Source: Clostridia bacterium (lineage in GTDB: Bacteria > Bacillota > Clostridia > Oscillospirales > Acutalibacteraceae). From it: a stretch of 64,000 nt of DNA. The notes below the pieces were generated by a model, which saw nothing but the letters and a program-made list of their open reading frames with translations, was not told the DNA's origin and did not search any database. Of this stretch, positions 46,150-54,254 are shown one piece after another (the stretch's first letter is position 1; each line of letters begins with the position of its first letter). The stretch covers positions 32,548 through 96,547 of the forward strand of contig JAGAJB010000009.1 of assembly GCA_017626295.1 (NCBI GenBank). The letters are read 5' to 3'. Both the position numbers and the translations under genes were made by a program.

Positions 46150-47019
46150 TTGTCAGCGGATTTACATTGCCACACTCGTTTATCTAACGGCTCCCTCGGG
46201 ATCGAAGATTTAATTTTACTTGCTAAAAAACGCGGCGTTACAACAATAGCAATTACCGATCACGATTGTCTTGCCGGTACGGTAAGGGGTAAGGTAATTG
46301 GCGAAAGACACGGTGTTACCGTAATTCCCGGCGTAGAACTTTCGGGTACGGATAAAACCAACGGTCAGGAAATACATATGCTTTGCTATAAGCCTGATTT
46401 TCCCGACAGACTTGAGGGTCTTTGCCGCCGCAGTTCAATAATCAGAAAAAAATCTTCTCACCTTATGGTGCTCAAAACTGCTCAGCGTTACCCTATAACA
46501 CCTGAGTTCGTTGTGAAATGCGCAAGCGGTTCTACTAACATTTTTAAAGTTCATATTATGCAAGCCCTTATCGAAAACGGCTTTGCAGACAGAATTTACG
46601 GCGACCTTTATAAAGAACTTTTCTCTTCCGATGCAGAGGGCAACATCAACCACGTGCCCGATTATGAGGATATTTTTGATATTCTTAAGGCTATTCACGA
46701 TGCAGGCGGTATAGCCGTGCTCGCTAACCCTCAGCGTTGCAAGAACGAAAAACTTCTTGATGAACTTGTTGAAGCAGGTCTTGACGGTATTGAAATCTAT
46801 ACGCCTGAAATGACTGCGGAAGAAAAGGCTCGATTTGCAAAATACGCAAAGAAAAAGAAAATTCTTACAACAGGCGGTTCTAATTTCAAAGGTCTTTATA
46901 ATAAACAAATTCTTTCCGTAGGCGACTGTGACCTTCCCGATGAATGTGTGCAGGAACTCAACACATACAAAGCAAGAAAGAAAAAACTTGAAAAGAAAAA
47001 AGCACAGGAAAATAAGTGA
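46150..47019 (+). CDS. PHP-domain phosphoesterase
   Basis: 289 residues with a complete cytoplasmic-type PHP metal centre: ADLHCHTRLSNG, ITDHDCLAG, PGVELSG, VHIMQAL and TGGSNFKG. It resembles the TrpH/YciV 3',5'-nucleotide phosphatases. The start is uncertain: I prefer the TTG at 46150 because AAAGGA lies about 9 bases upstream and the PHP fold begins immediately; an ATG at 46015 would add 45 residues with no family match. The IS1182-like element begins 13 bases after its stop codon. Confidence 0.82.
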   Translation: MSADLHCHTRLSNGSLGIEDLILLAKKRGVTTIAITDHDCLAGTVRGKVIGERHGVTVIPGVELSGTDKTNGQEIHMLCYKPDFPDRLEGLCRRSSIIRKKSSHLMVLKTAQRYPITPEFVVKCASGSTNIFKVHIMQALIENGFADRIYGDLYKELFSSDAEGNINHVPDYEDIFDILKAIHDAGGIAVLANPQRCKNEKLLDELVEAGLDGIEIYTPEMTAEEKARFAKYAKKKKILTTGGSNFKGLYNKQILSVGDCDLPDECVQELNTYKARKKKLEKKKAQENK

Positions 47020-47060
47020 AAGGGGCTGTAAAAAAACAGCCTAAAAAATCCGAGATTCGC

Positions 47061-47098
47061 TGAGGAGAGTGAGTCTCGGATAGTTTTTTGTATTGAGC
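47061..47098 (+). terminator. Terminator-like stem inside the left IS end
   Basis: CCGAGATTC pairs with GAGTCTCGG and is followed by ATAGTTTTTT. It can stop transcription entering the IS from the PHP gene. Confidence 0.65.
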
Positions 47099-47210
47099 TT
47101 TAGAAATTAGTTAAAAAAGAAGAAAAAAGTAGAATTTTGAACACCACAACAAAGCCAATGGTAAAAACCATTAGTTTCGTGATTGAAATGTTCAAAACTT
47201 TTTTGTTTTG

Positions 47211-48780
47211 CTATGCTGCAGAAAGTAGAGTCAGCTTCTTCAGGTGGTACTTATGAAGATTAAAACCGCAAGAAATTAAAGAAAGTTCAAAAATTACACC
47301 TTTTAAGCCCTTTCTTCTTGCTCTTTTGTAGTCTCTGTTCCACTTAATTGTGCCAAATGCACCTTCTGCTTGTATGCTTCTGTTCATACGAAGAAGTGCA
47401 CCTTTTGTGCTGTTAAGATTGTTCAAAACCTCCTGATGATAACCTGTCAGTTCCTGATTTAACCTAATTGTTCTGTTGCCTTCAGATTTGGTGCAATTTT
47501 CTTTATGAGGACAATTACTGCAATCTTCACATTGATATACTTCTTCTCTTCTTCCGTATTTGTTGTTCTTTACTGCCTGTGTGTAGAGAAAATGAAACTC
47601 TTTACCATTGGGACACACAGGATTGCCTTTTTCATTGATAGGAAAATTTACTGCTCTGTATGGATTATCTCTGTATTTTTTATCTTCCGTTTCTTTTTTT
47701 GAACATAGGGAATTTCATATACTTTTCCATTCCGTGTTCTTGGCAGTATATGTAATTGTTAAGACTACCATAACCTGCATCAGCTACTGGATATTTAGGA
47801 TATTTGTTGTATGTTTCTTTAAATTTTTCCATTAAAGGTTGAAAACAGTCCATATCTGAAGCGTATTGTTTTACATCAAATACAGATATGTATTCATCAC
47901 ATAATCTAAGTTGAATATTGTAGCCCGGTAAAAGCTGGTCATTTCCCATGTAGTCTCTTTTCATCCTAAAGAAAGTTGCTCCGTTATCGGTTTTGGAATA
48001 ACTGTTTCTGCTATCTCCACAAGTATTTATGTGTTCGGCATACTTCTTTAACTTATCTGTGTATTCTATGAGCTTATCATAATGCTTTTGTTCTGTTGAT
48101 TTACGGTGTCCTTTGCCACGAACTATGTGCAAATCTACAAGTTTTACATATTGTTCTGCTACTTGCTCTAAATACTCTATTGCATACTCATTTCGTATAT
48201 CGAATTTAACACCTTGATACACAATAGTTTTGTTGATTTCTTCAAGTAAAGCACTTATCTTATCAAAGGTTTTCTGTCGGTTCTTCAAACTGCTCTTTTT
48301 CCATACCCAGCTATACTTGTTGGCATTGGCTTCAAGCTTGGTTCCGTCTATGTAGATATGCTCTAAATCAACATTTTCTACTTCAAAGATATATCTGTTG
48401 ATTTCATTGAAAATATTCTCTATGCTATCTGTCAGACAATGATTCATAAAGTTATCTATTGTCATATGACTTGGTGCTTTCTCTTCCTGCAACAACCACA
48501 TAAACCGTATGTCTGTTTTACACAGTTTCTCTATTTCACGAACCGAAACATATCCGTGTTCCATAAACGCAAACAGTATTACTTTAAGTAAGGTTTCCGA
48601 ATCAAATCTTCTGCGACCTGTCCTGTTTTCCTTAATCACAAGATATCTTTTTAGGTCAATTTGATTCAAAACCTCACTAAATGTATATACCGGGTCAGAA
48701 ATTTCTATTATTTTTTCAATTTCCAGTGGTAATTTTAATTGATATGGTGTATTATACATCTGTGTGGTATGTTTTTTCAT
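47211..48780 (-). pseudogene. IS1182-family transposase, frameshifted
   Basis: The N-terminal 366 residues (48780 to 47680) and the C-terminal 135 (47618 to 47211) belong to one DDE transposase and are in different frames. The break is at an A7 run on the minus strand (47694-47700): the first frame ends FKKRNGR and stops. With six As the frame would read on through KYRDNPYRAVNF to the VCPNGKEF block. The N-terminal part has the helical DUF772-type domain (TGRRRFDSETLLKVILFAF) and the IDGTKLEANANKY catalytic strand; the C-terminal part has the CxxC..C zinc-like knuckle and the RSIQAEGAFGTIKW motif with a catalytic Glu. This is one base insertion, so a recent inactivation, a programmed shift, or a homopolymer error. 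Confidence 0.85.
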
Positions 48781-48804
48781 GCAAGTAAATTATATCACAA
48801 AAGA

Positions 48805-48850
48805 AGACTACAAGCCTACCTCTTTCGGTAAGTTTGTAGTCTTTTCTTTT
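48805..48850 (+). terminator. Terminator-like stem inside the right IS end
   Basis: AGACTACAA pairs with TTTGTAGTCT around a 17-base loop; TTTTCTTTTTT follows on the plus strand. Confidence 0.6.
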
Positions 48851-48898
48851 TTAGGCTGTTTTTTTACAGCCCCTTCAAAATGATGTTCTATGTAACGG

Positions 48899-49078
48899 CT
48901 TTGAAATTCAAAGACGGGACTGTTTTTCACCCATTCACTCGCTAACAATACCAAAACGCATAGAGTGGTGAGTGACGGTATTTTCTCTTAGCATACCGCC
49001 GGCATTGGGTGGCTTTGCTACATCTCAATCTTACATCGTATTCAGTTGTAGTCCCTCATTTAAGGGAATTATATTATA
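48899..49078 (-). ncRNA. Candidate structured RNA of unknown class
   Basis: A non-coding stretch of about 270 bases separates the IS from the rrf2 gene. On the minus strand TTATGT (49101-49096) and TATAAT (49078-49073), 17 bases apart, would start an RNA near 49066. Its sequence folds into nested helices: P1 GGGACT/AGTCCC (49055-49050 with 48921-48916), P2 CACCCA/TGGGTG (49011-49006 with 48933-48928), and inside P2 two adjacent stems, CGGTAT/ATACCG (48998-48993 with 48981-48976) and TCACTC/GAGTGA (48975-48970 with 48940-48935). The P1 5' strand could instead pair with an upstream TCCCT (49067-49063). No significant ORF; no known class recognised. A CTTTGAA/TTCAAAG palindrome follows at 48899-48913. 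Confidence 0.45.
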
Positions 49079-49143
49079 CCATAAAACCCGCCGTAACATA
49101 AGTAATTTCACGTAAAATTTCAAGAGCTTGACTAAAAATACAT

Positions 49144-49572
49144 CTATATCGAATAATGGTTGGACATATCTGTTTTTACAACATCCGCAAGCGTTTTGCC
49201 GTCAAAGAACTCATTTACAAGTCTGTAAAATTCAACCCAAAGCGGATAGGTGCGGCATTCAAATGCTCTTTCGCAAGGTTTTGCCCCACATTCAAGACAG
49301 GCAACCGGTGCAAGATCGCCCTCTGTCAGCCGCAGAATATCTCCGATTTTACATTCTTCGGGCGATTTTACAAGTCGGTATCCGCCACCTTTACCTTGCA
49401 ATCCTTCGATGATACCGTTTTTGGATAGCACGGGGATAATCCGTTCCAAATACTTTAAGGATATTCCTTGCCTTTCAGCAATGTCTTTCATTGGAACATA
49501 GCAACCGTCTGTATGTTCCGCAAGTTCTATTAAAACACGAAGCGCATATCGCCCTCTTGTAGAAATCAGCAT
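49144..49572 (-). CDS. Rrf2-family Fe-S-type regulator (IscR-like)
   Basis: 142 residues. An N-terminal winged helix (MLISTRGRYALRVLIELAEH, the usual Rrf2 start) and a C-terminal cysteine cluster: Cys92, Cys95, Cys100 and Cys106 in ACLECGAKPCERAFEC. IscR uses three cysteines at nearly the same positions to hold a [2Fe-2S] cluster. The ATG at 49572 (GTGAGGTG site) is chosen because an upstream in-frame start would lie inside the -10 box. It is the last gene of the metY-cysK-iscS-iscU-nadA-mnmA operon and also has its own promoter. Expected role: Fe-S or cysteine-status repressor of the island. Confidence 0.92.
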   Translation of the reverse strand: MLISTRGRYALRVLIELAEHTDGCYVPMKDIAERQGISLKYLERIIPVLSKNGIIEGLQGKGGGYRLVKSPEECKIGDILRLTEGDLAPVACLECGAKPCERAFECRTYPLWVEFYRLVNEFFDGKTLADVVKTDMSNHYSI

Positions 49573-49595
49573 TATGGTCACCTCACTTCTATACA

Positions 49596-49625
49596 ATTAT
49601 ACCACAATAACAGTAGGTAAATCAA
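49596..49625 (-). promoter_or_regulatory. Promoter of rrf2 with TACCTAC element
   Basis: On the minus strand TTGATT (49625-49620), 18 bases, TATAAT (49601-49596). The spacer starts TACCTAC. The reverse complement of this heptamer, GTAGGTA or its near form AGGTAGGT, occurs twice around the promoter of the metY operon, so the same regulator may bind both. Confidence 0.55.
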
Positions 49626-49634
49626 GTGATACGC

Positions 49635-50699
49635 TTATATTATTGTTCCGCCGCCGAGAACAACATCCCCGTCATAAAGAACAGCTGCTTGTCCGGGTGA
49701 GATTGCTCTCTGCGGAGTATCGAACAGGATACGCACTGTATCCTCACCAAGCGGAAAAGCTGTTGCCCATTGTTCAGTTTGGCGATAGCGCACCTTTGCC
49801 TTGCAGCGAAATTCACCTTTCGGTGCGTCTCCGCTTATCCAATTAAATTCAACGGCAGTTGCCTTCCGTGAAAGTAGTTCATCGTTACTACCGAGAACAA
49901 TATTGCCACTTTGCGGATCAATTTTGCATACATACAGCGGGGTATCGCTTGAGATACCGAGACCTTTCCGCTGACCTATCGTATAATGAATAATGCCTTT
50001 ATGCTTACCAAGGATATGCCCATCTTTATCAATAAAGTTACCGACAACGGATTTTCTGCCTGTTTGTAATTCAATAACACTCGCATAATCACCGTTTGGT
50101 ACAAAGCAAATATCCTGACTATCCGGTTTGGTTGCATTTACAAAACCGGCTTTTTCAGCCGAAATACGAACCTCTGTCTTTTTCATATTCCCAAGCGGAA
50201 ACAATGTATGCGAAAGCTGCTCTTGCGTGAGCGAATAAAGGACGTAGCTTTGATCTTTCGTTTCGTCCAAGGCTTTCTTCAAGATATATTTACCGTCCTC
50301 TTTTTCTATCCTTGCATAATGGCCTGTTACAATGAAATCACACCCAATAGTCCTTGCACGCTCATATAGCCTTTCAAATTTCATATAGCGGTTGCAATCA
50401 ATGCAAGGATTGGGCGTGATGCCTCTTTCATAACTGTTTATAAATTTTCGGATGACTGTATCACGGAAGGAATCTGTAAAATTGAAAACATAGAATTTCA
50501 TTCCGAGCTTATATGCTACGGCTCTGGCATCCTCCACATCATCAAGCGAACAGCAAGTCTTGGTATTGCTGATTCCTGCATCCTCGTTCTGATATAGTTT
50601 CATTGTGCAACCGATACAATCATATCCCTGTTCAATCATCAATTTTGCGGCAAGTGAGGAATCAACACCGCCACTCATTGCAATCAACGCTTTGCTCAT
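49635..50699 (-). CDS. mnmA: tRNA-specific 2-thiouridylase MnmA (second copy, island)
   Basis: 354 residues. PP-loop SGGVDS at 9-14; catalytic Cys102 (NPCIDCNR) and Cys198 (QDICFVPN). It carries an additional cysteine pair (TKTCCSLDD, 49-50) absent from the copy at 44804-45835. It overlaps nadA2 by four bases (ATGA at 50696-50699), so it is tightly coupled. With iscS in the same operon it forms a self-contained sulfur relay to tRNA U34, comparable in idea to the dedicated YrvO-MnmA pair of Bacillus. The two window copies are clearly divergent, which argues against recent duplication and for transfer. Confidence 0.95.
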   Translation of the reverse strand: MSKALIAMSGGVDSSLAAKLMIEQGYDCIGCTMKLYQNEDAGISNTKTCCSLDDVEDARAVAYKLGMKFYVFNFTDSFRDTVIRKFINSYERGITPNPCIDCNRYMKFERLYERARTIGCDFIVTGHYARIEKEDGKYILKKALDETKDQSYVLYSLTQEQLSHTLFPLGNMKKTEVRISAEKAGFVNATKPDSQDICFVPNGDYASVIELQTGRKSVVGNFIDKDGHILGKHKGIIHYTIGQRKGLGISSDTPLYVCKIDPQSGNIVLGSNDELLSRKATAVEFNWISGDAPKGEFRCKAKVRYRQTEQWATAFPLGEDTVRILFDTPQRAISPGQAAVLYDGDVVLGGGTII

Positions 50700-51613
50700 T
50701 GTCCTAACCTCAGCATTTCATCGATACATTTGCGTGAAGCAGCTATCAGATCGTCACTCATTTTTATTTCTTCACCGCCCGAACCTTTCAAACATCTGTA
50801 AACGTCCATAAGTGTGGTGGCCTGCATATTATGGCATACACAGTCTTTTGAAAGAGGAATAAATAATTTATCCGGACACTTAAATTGAAGATGCTCTACT
50901 ATGCTGTTTTCCGTTCCGATTATATAAGTACAATCCGCTCCTTTTTCAGCATAGGACATTATCTCGGTTGTACTGCCTACAAGATCTGCTTGTGCAACAA
51001 CAGTTGGATGGCATTCCGGATGAACCAAAAACTTTGCTTCGGGATAATTCGCTCTTATTCTGTCAATATCCCGTACTGTAATGCGAAGATGAGTCGGGCA
51101 TCCACCTCTGACGAGTTGGATTGATTTTTCGGGAATTTGTTTTGCAATCCAATCTCCTAAATTGCAATCCGGAATAAAAAGGATTTTATTGTTTGGTATG
51201 TTGCGGATAATTTTCACTGCCGATGAGGACGTTACGCAAACATCACAAACGGTTTTGAGTTGTGCAGTCGTATTGATATATGCCACCACCGTATGATCCG
51301 GAAGTTCCTCTTTCATTTGCATAATGATATCAGAATCCATCTGATCTGCCATGGGACAGCCCGCAGCATAATTGGCAAGAAACACAGATTTTTGTGGTGA
51401 AAGCATTTTCACCGTTTCCGCCATAAAGCGAACACCGCACATAATAACGGTATCTGCATCGGTTTGTGTTGCCTGCTTACTAAGACCAAAGGAGTCTCCG
51501 ATATAATCTGCAACTTCCCAAATATCCTGCCGTTGATATGCATGGGCAAGGATACAAATATTCTTTTCTTTTTTTAATCGGATGATCTCATCCTGCAATT
51601 CTCTTACTGTCAT
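50696..51613 (-). CDS. nadA: Quinolinate synthase (second copy, island)
   Basis: 305 residues, the same length as the nadABC copy and alignable without obvious gaps, but diverged. Cluster cysteines are Cys86 (AAGCPMAD), Cys172 (GGCPTHL) and Cys258 or Cys260 (KDCVCHN). It overlaps iscU by four bases at its start and mnmA2 by four at its end. No nadB or nadC accompanies it. It either doubles the Fe-S-sensitive step of NAD synthesis under Fe-S control, or it works with the chromosomal NadB. Placing an Fe-S enzyme directly after the scaffold gene fits co-synthesis with its cluster source. Confidence 0.95.
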   Translation of the reverse strand: MTVRELQDEIIRLKKEKNICILAHAYQRQDIWEVADYIGDSFGLSKQATQTDADTVIMCGVRFMAETVKMLSPQKSVFLANYAAGCPMADQMDSDIIMQMKEELPDHTVVAYINTTAQLKTVCDVCVTSSSAVKIIRNIPNNKILFIPDCNLGDWIAKQIPEKSIQLVRGGCPTHLRITVRDIDRIRANYPEAKFLVHPECHPTVVAQADLVGSTTEIMSYAEKGADCTYIIGTENSIVEHLQFKCPDKLFIPLSKDCVCHNMQATTLMDVYRCLKGSGGEEIKMSDDLIAASRKCIDEMLRLGQ

Positions 51614-52050
51614 ACCTTTATCTCACAGCAATGTCCGCAACTCTCACATGACGGGAACTGCGAACGGTCGTAGTCGATACCGTTCTTCTCGTAATAGTCC
51701 TGCAATGCTTTTTTGATTGCTTCTTCCGCCAGAACAGAGCAATGAATCTTATGCGCTGGCAGACCGTCAAGCGCTTCTACTACCGCCTTATTTGTAAGGG
51801 CAAGTGCTTCCGAAACAGGCTTTCCCTTAATAAGCTCGGTTGCCATTGAACTTGATGCGATTGCAGAGCCGCAACCGAAGGTTTCAAATTTCACATCAAC
51901 GATAATATCGTTCTCAATCTTGAGATATATCTTCATAATATCTCCGCATTTAGCATTGCCGACTTCACCGATGCCGTCAGCATTTTCAATCACACCGACA
52001 TTACGGGGATTACGGAAATGCTCCATTACTTTTTCACTGTATAAAGCCAT
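51610..52050 (-). CDS. Fe-S scaffold protein IscU/NifU-like with Cys-rich tail
   Basis: 146 residues. Scaffold cysteines are Cys35 (AKCGD), Cys60 (GCGSAIASSSM) and Cys104 (KIHCSVLAEEA), the IscU pattern. A C-terminal tail of about 20 residues adds Cys135, Cys138, Cys141 and Cys142 (SCESCGHCCEIKV), beyond the standard fold. It receives sulfur from IscS (gene 10 bases upstream) and passes clusters to apo-enzymes such as NadA, whose gene overlaps it. Of the IscU/SUF alternatives, the GCGSAIASSSM context is IscU-type, as paired with NifS in Clostridia. Confidence 0.94.
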   Translation of the reverse strand: MALYSEKVMEHFRNPRNVGVIENADGIGEVGNAKCGDIMKIYLKIENDIIVDVKFETFGCGSAIASSSMATELIKGKPVSEALALTNKAVVEALDGLPAHKIHCSVLAEEAIKKALQDYYEKNGIDYDRSQFPSCESCGHCCEIKV

Positions 52051-52060
52051 ATTAACAACC

Positions 52061-53251
52061 TCACTTTATGATAAACTCTTTCTTTCCGTTTACAAGGTCA
52101 CGCCATATCGGTGATATGCTTCGCAAATAACCGACAACCTCTTTGACAGACTTGATAGTGTATTCAATTTCTTCCTCTGTATTTTCTTCCGACAAGGACA
52201 GTCTTAATGATCCGTGAGCAATATCGTGAACTCTGCCGATGGCAAGCAGAACGTGGCTTGGATCGAGTGAACCCGAAGTACAGGCAGAGCCGGAAGACGC
52301 ACAAATCCCATTGTCATCAAGAAGCAACAGCAGGGATTCTCCCTCAATGCCCTCAAAGCAGAAATTCACGTTACCGGGAAGCCGTTGCGATCCATCACCG
52401 TTCAGTACGGAATGCGGTATCTCCGACAATCCCAAAATCAGTTTATTTCTTAATGCGGTGATTTTAGCTGTATTTTCGTCAATGAGATTGCACGCTTCTT
52501 CCAAAGCCGCCGCCATTCCCATAATTGCGGGAATATTCTCTGTACCTGCACGCTTGCCACGTTCCTGAGCACCGCCTTCAATCAAGGTTGTCAGTGGGAT
52601 GCCTTTTCTCACATACAATGCGCCGATACCTTTAGGGCCGTGAAATTTATGAGCAGAAAGCGAAAGCATATCAATATTTTGCTCCTGCACGTTGATGTGC
52701 AGATGTCCCGCCGCCTGAACCGCATCGGTATGGAATATTACACCTTTCGCACGGCAAATCTCACCGATTTCTTTTATCGGCTGAATGGTGCCGATTTCAT
52801 TATTGGCATACATCACGGTAACGAGGCAAGTATCTTCCCGAATAGCCCCCGCTACCTGTTCAGGCAGGACAAGACCGTTTTCGTGAACATCAAGAAGCGT
52901 TATTTCAAAACCTTCGTTTTTCATTTTCTCCAAGGTATGCAGAACTGCGTGATGCTCAAATGCAGTAGAAATAATGTGTTTCTTGCCTTTTCTCGCACCG
53001 ATTTTGGCAGCGGAAAGGATTGCCTGATTATCCGCTTCGCTACCACCGGAAGTAAATGTAATTTCTTTTGCAGTACAACCAAGGCACTTTGCGATCCGTT
53101 CTCTCGCATCTGCCAGCGCTTCGGCTGCGGCTTGTCCGGCAGAGTGCAGACTAGAAGGATTGCCGTAAACGGTATCCATATACGGCAACATAGCATTGAT
53201 TGCCGTTTTGCTCATTTTTGTAGTTGCGGCATTATCAAGATAAATTCTCAT
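52061..53251 (-). CDS. Cysteine desulfurase (IscS/NifS type)
   Basis: 396 residues. PLP lysine Lys202 in SLSAHKFHGPKG; persulfide-forming Cys324 in SSGSACTSGSLDPSHVL, the mobile-loop form of class I desulfurases. AAATT-free N terminus MRIYLDNAATT is typical. The AGGAG site is preceded by a TCCGACA/TGTCGGA stem (53269-53296) in the gap after cysK, which may be an mRNA processing or stabilising element. Supplies sulfur to IscU and to MnmA2. Confidence 0.95.
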   Translation of the reverse strand: MRIYLDNAATTKMSKTAINAMLPYMDTVYGNPSSLHSAGQAAAEALADARERIAKCLGCTAKEITFTSGGSEADNQAILSAAKIGARKGKKHIISTAFEHHAVLHTLEKMKNEGFEITLLDVHENGLVLPEQVAGAIREDTCLVTVMYANNEIGTIQPIKEIGEICRAKGVIFHTDAVQAAGHLHINVQEQNIDMLSLSAHKFHGPKGIGALYVRKGIPLTTLIEGGAQERGKRAGTENIPAIMGMAAALEEACNLIDENTAKITALRNKLILGLSEIPHSVLNGDGSQRLPGNVNFCFEGIEGESLLLLLDDNGICASSGSACTSGSLDPSHVLLAIGRVHDIAHGSLRLSLSEENTEEEIEYTIKSVKEVVGYLRSISPIWRDLVNGKKEFIIK

Positions 53252-53268
53252 ATATAATCTCCTAAAGT

Positions 53269-53296
53269 TCCGACACCTGTTAAGAAAGATGTCGGA
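53269..53296 (-). other. Intercistronic hairpin between cysK and iscS
   Basis: Seven-base arms TCCGACA and TGTCGGA with a 14-base loop; no T run follows, so it is more likely an RNA stability or processing element than a terminator. Confidence 0.4.
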
Positions 53297-53305
53297 GCTG
53301 ATGAT

Positions 53306-54238
53306 TTAATCTTCAAAAAGCGGTGTGGACAAATATCTGTCGCCTGTATCGGGAAGTAAAACAACAATGGTTTTCCCTTCGTTTTCGGGGCGCTTTGCAA
53401 GTGTGATTGCCGCAAATGCTGCCGCACCCGATGAAATTCCAACCAGCACGCCCTCACTCTTGCCGATCAGCTTTCCCGTAGCAAAGGCATCTTCGTTGGA
53501 AACGGGGATGATCTCGTCGTAAATTCCCGTGTTCAGCACATCGGGAACAAAGCCAGCGCCGATACCTTGGATTTTATGCGGTCCAGCGACTCCTGTGGAG
53601 AGTACCGCAGAAGAAGCAGGTTCAACAGCGACTACCTTGATATTCGGATTTTGGGATTTGAGATATTCACCAACACCCGTAACCGTACCGCCGGTGCCGA
53701 CTCCTGCCACGAAAATATCCACCTTGCCGTCGGTGTCCTCGTAGATTTCGGGACCCGTATTTTCTCTGTGTGCTTTGGGATTGGCGGGATTTATAAACTG
53801 ACCGGGGATAAAGCTGTTGGGAATCTCTTTTGCAAGCTCCTTGGCTTTTGCAATAGCACCTTTCATTCCTTTTGCGCCCTCTGTCAGCACAAGCTCTGCA
53901 CCGTAGGCTTTCATTAACTGTCGGCGTTCTACCGACATAGTTTCAGGCATTGTAAGGATGATTCTGTATCCCCGTGCCGCCGCAACCGATGCCAGACCGA
54001 TGCCAGTATTACCGGATGTGGGCTCGATAATGACAGAACCGGGTTTCAGCTTGCCAGAGGCTTCTGCATCATCTAAAATCGCTTTAGCAATACGGTCTTT
54101 TACGGATCCTGCCGGATTGAAGTATTCCAGCTTGGCAACGACCTTTGCTTTCAGATCAAATTTCTTTTCGATATGAGTGAGTTCCAGAAGCGGTGTTTTG
54201 CCGATGAGCTGGTCGGCAGATGTATATATGTTAGACAT
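53306..54238 (-). CDS. cysK: Cysteine synthase A
   Basis: Makes cysteine from O-acetylserine and sulfide. 310 residues from the ATG at 54238 (GGAGG site). PLP lysine Lys47 in [23 protein letters not shown] binds the PLP phosphate and acetyl-serine; [10 protein letters not shown] and the C-terminal [12 protein letters not shown] are intact. It is 16 bases after metY, and both genes have almost the same sequence around their start codons (ACGATTATGTCTAAC). Feeds cysteine to IscS. Confidence 0.96.
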   Translation of the reverse strand: MSNIYTSADQLIGKTPLLELTHIEKKFDLKAKVVAKLEYFNPAGSVKDRIAKAILDDAEASGKLKPGSVIIEPTSGNTGIGLASVAAARGYRIILTMPETMSVERRQLMKAYGAELVLTEGAKGMKGAIAKAKELAKEIPNSFIPGQFINPANPKAHRENTGPEIYEDTDGKVDIFVAGVGTGGTVTGVGEYLKSQNPNIKVVAVEPASSAVLSTGVAGPHKIQGIGAGFVPDVLNTGIYDEIIPVSNEDAFATGKLIGKSEGVLVGISSGAAAFAAITLAKRPENEGKTIVVLLPDTGDRYLSTPLFED

Positions 54239-54254
54239 AATCGTAACCTCCAAA

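Larger units (their letters stand above)
47032..48873 (-). mobile_element. IS1182-like insertion sequence with 27-base terminal repeats
   Basis: Perfect inverted repeats at 47032-47058 and 48847-48873 begin GGGGCTGT and end AAAAAA; each also contains a small internal hairpin (GGCTGT/ACAGCC). The single transposase gene is on the minus strand and frameshifted. Plus-strand stem-loops followed by T runs lie just inside both ends (47061-47098 and 48805-48850). I could not find a target-site duplication: flanks read GTGAAA on the left and TTCAAA on the right. Inserted directly behind the PHP gene and beside the sulfur island. Confidence 0.9.

Noticed and set aside
47032..48873. Target-site duplication of the IS
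   Set aside because: The flanks GTGAAA and TTCAAA do not match in direct orientation at any plausible length, so no duplication is claimed.
48880..49143. Short minus-strand frames in the gap beside the IS as protein genes
   Set aside because: All are under 40 codons, lack ribosome binding sites and are interrupted; the helices suggest RNA rather than protein.
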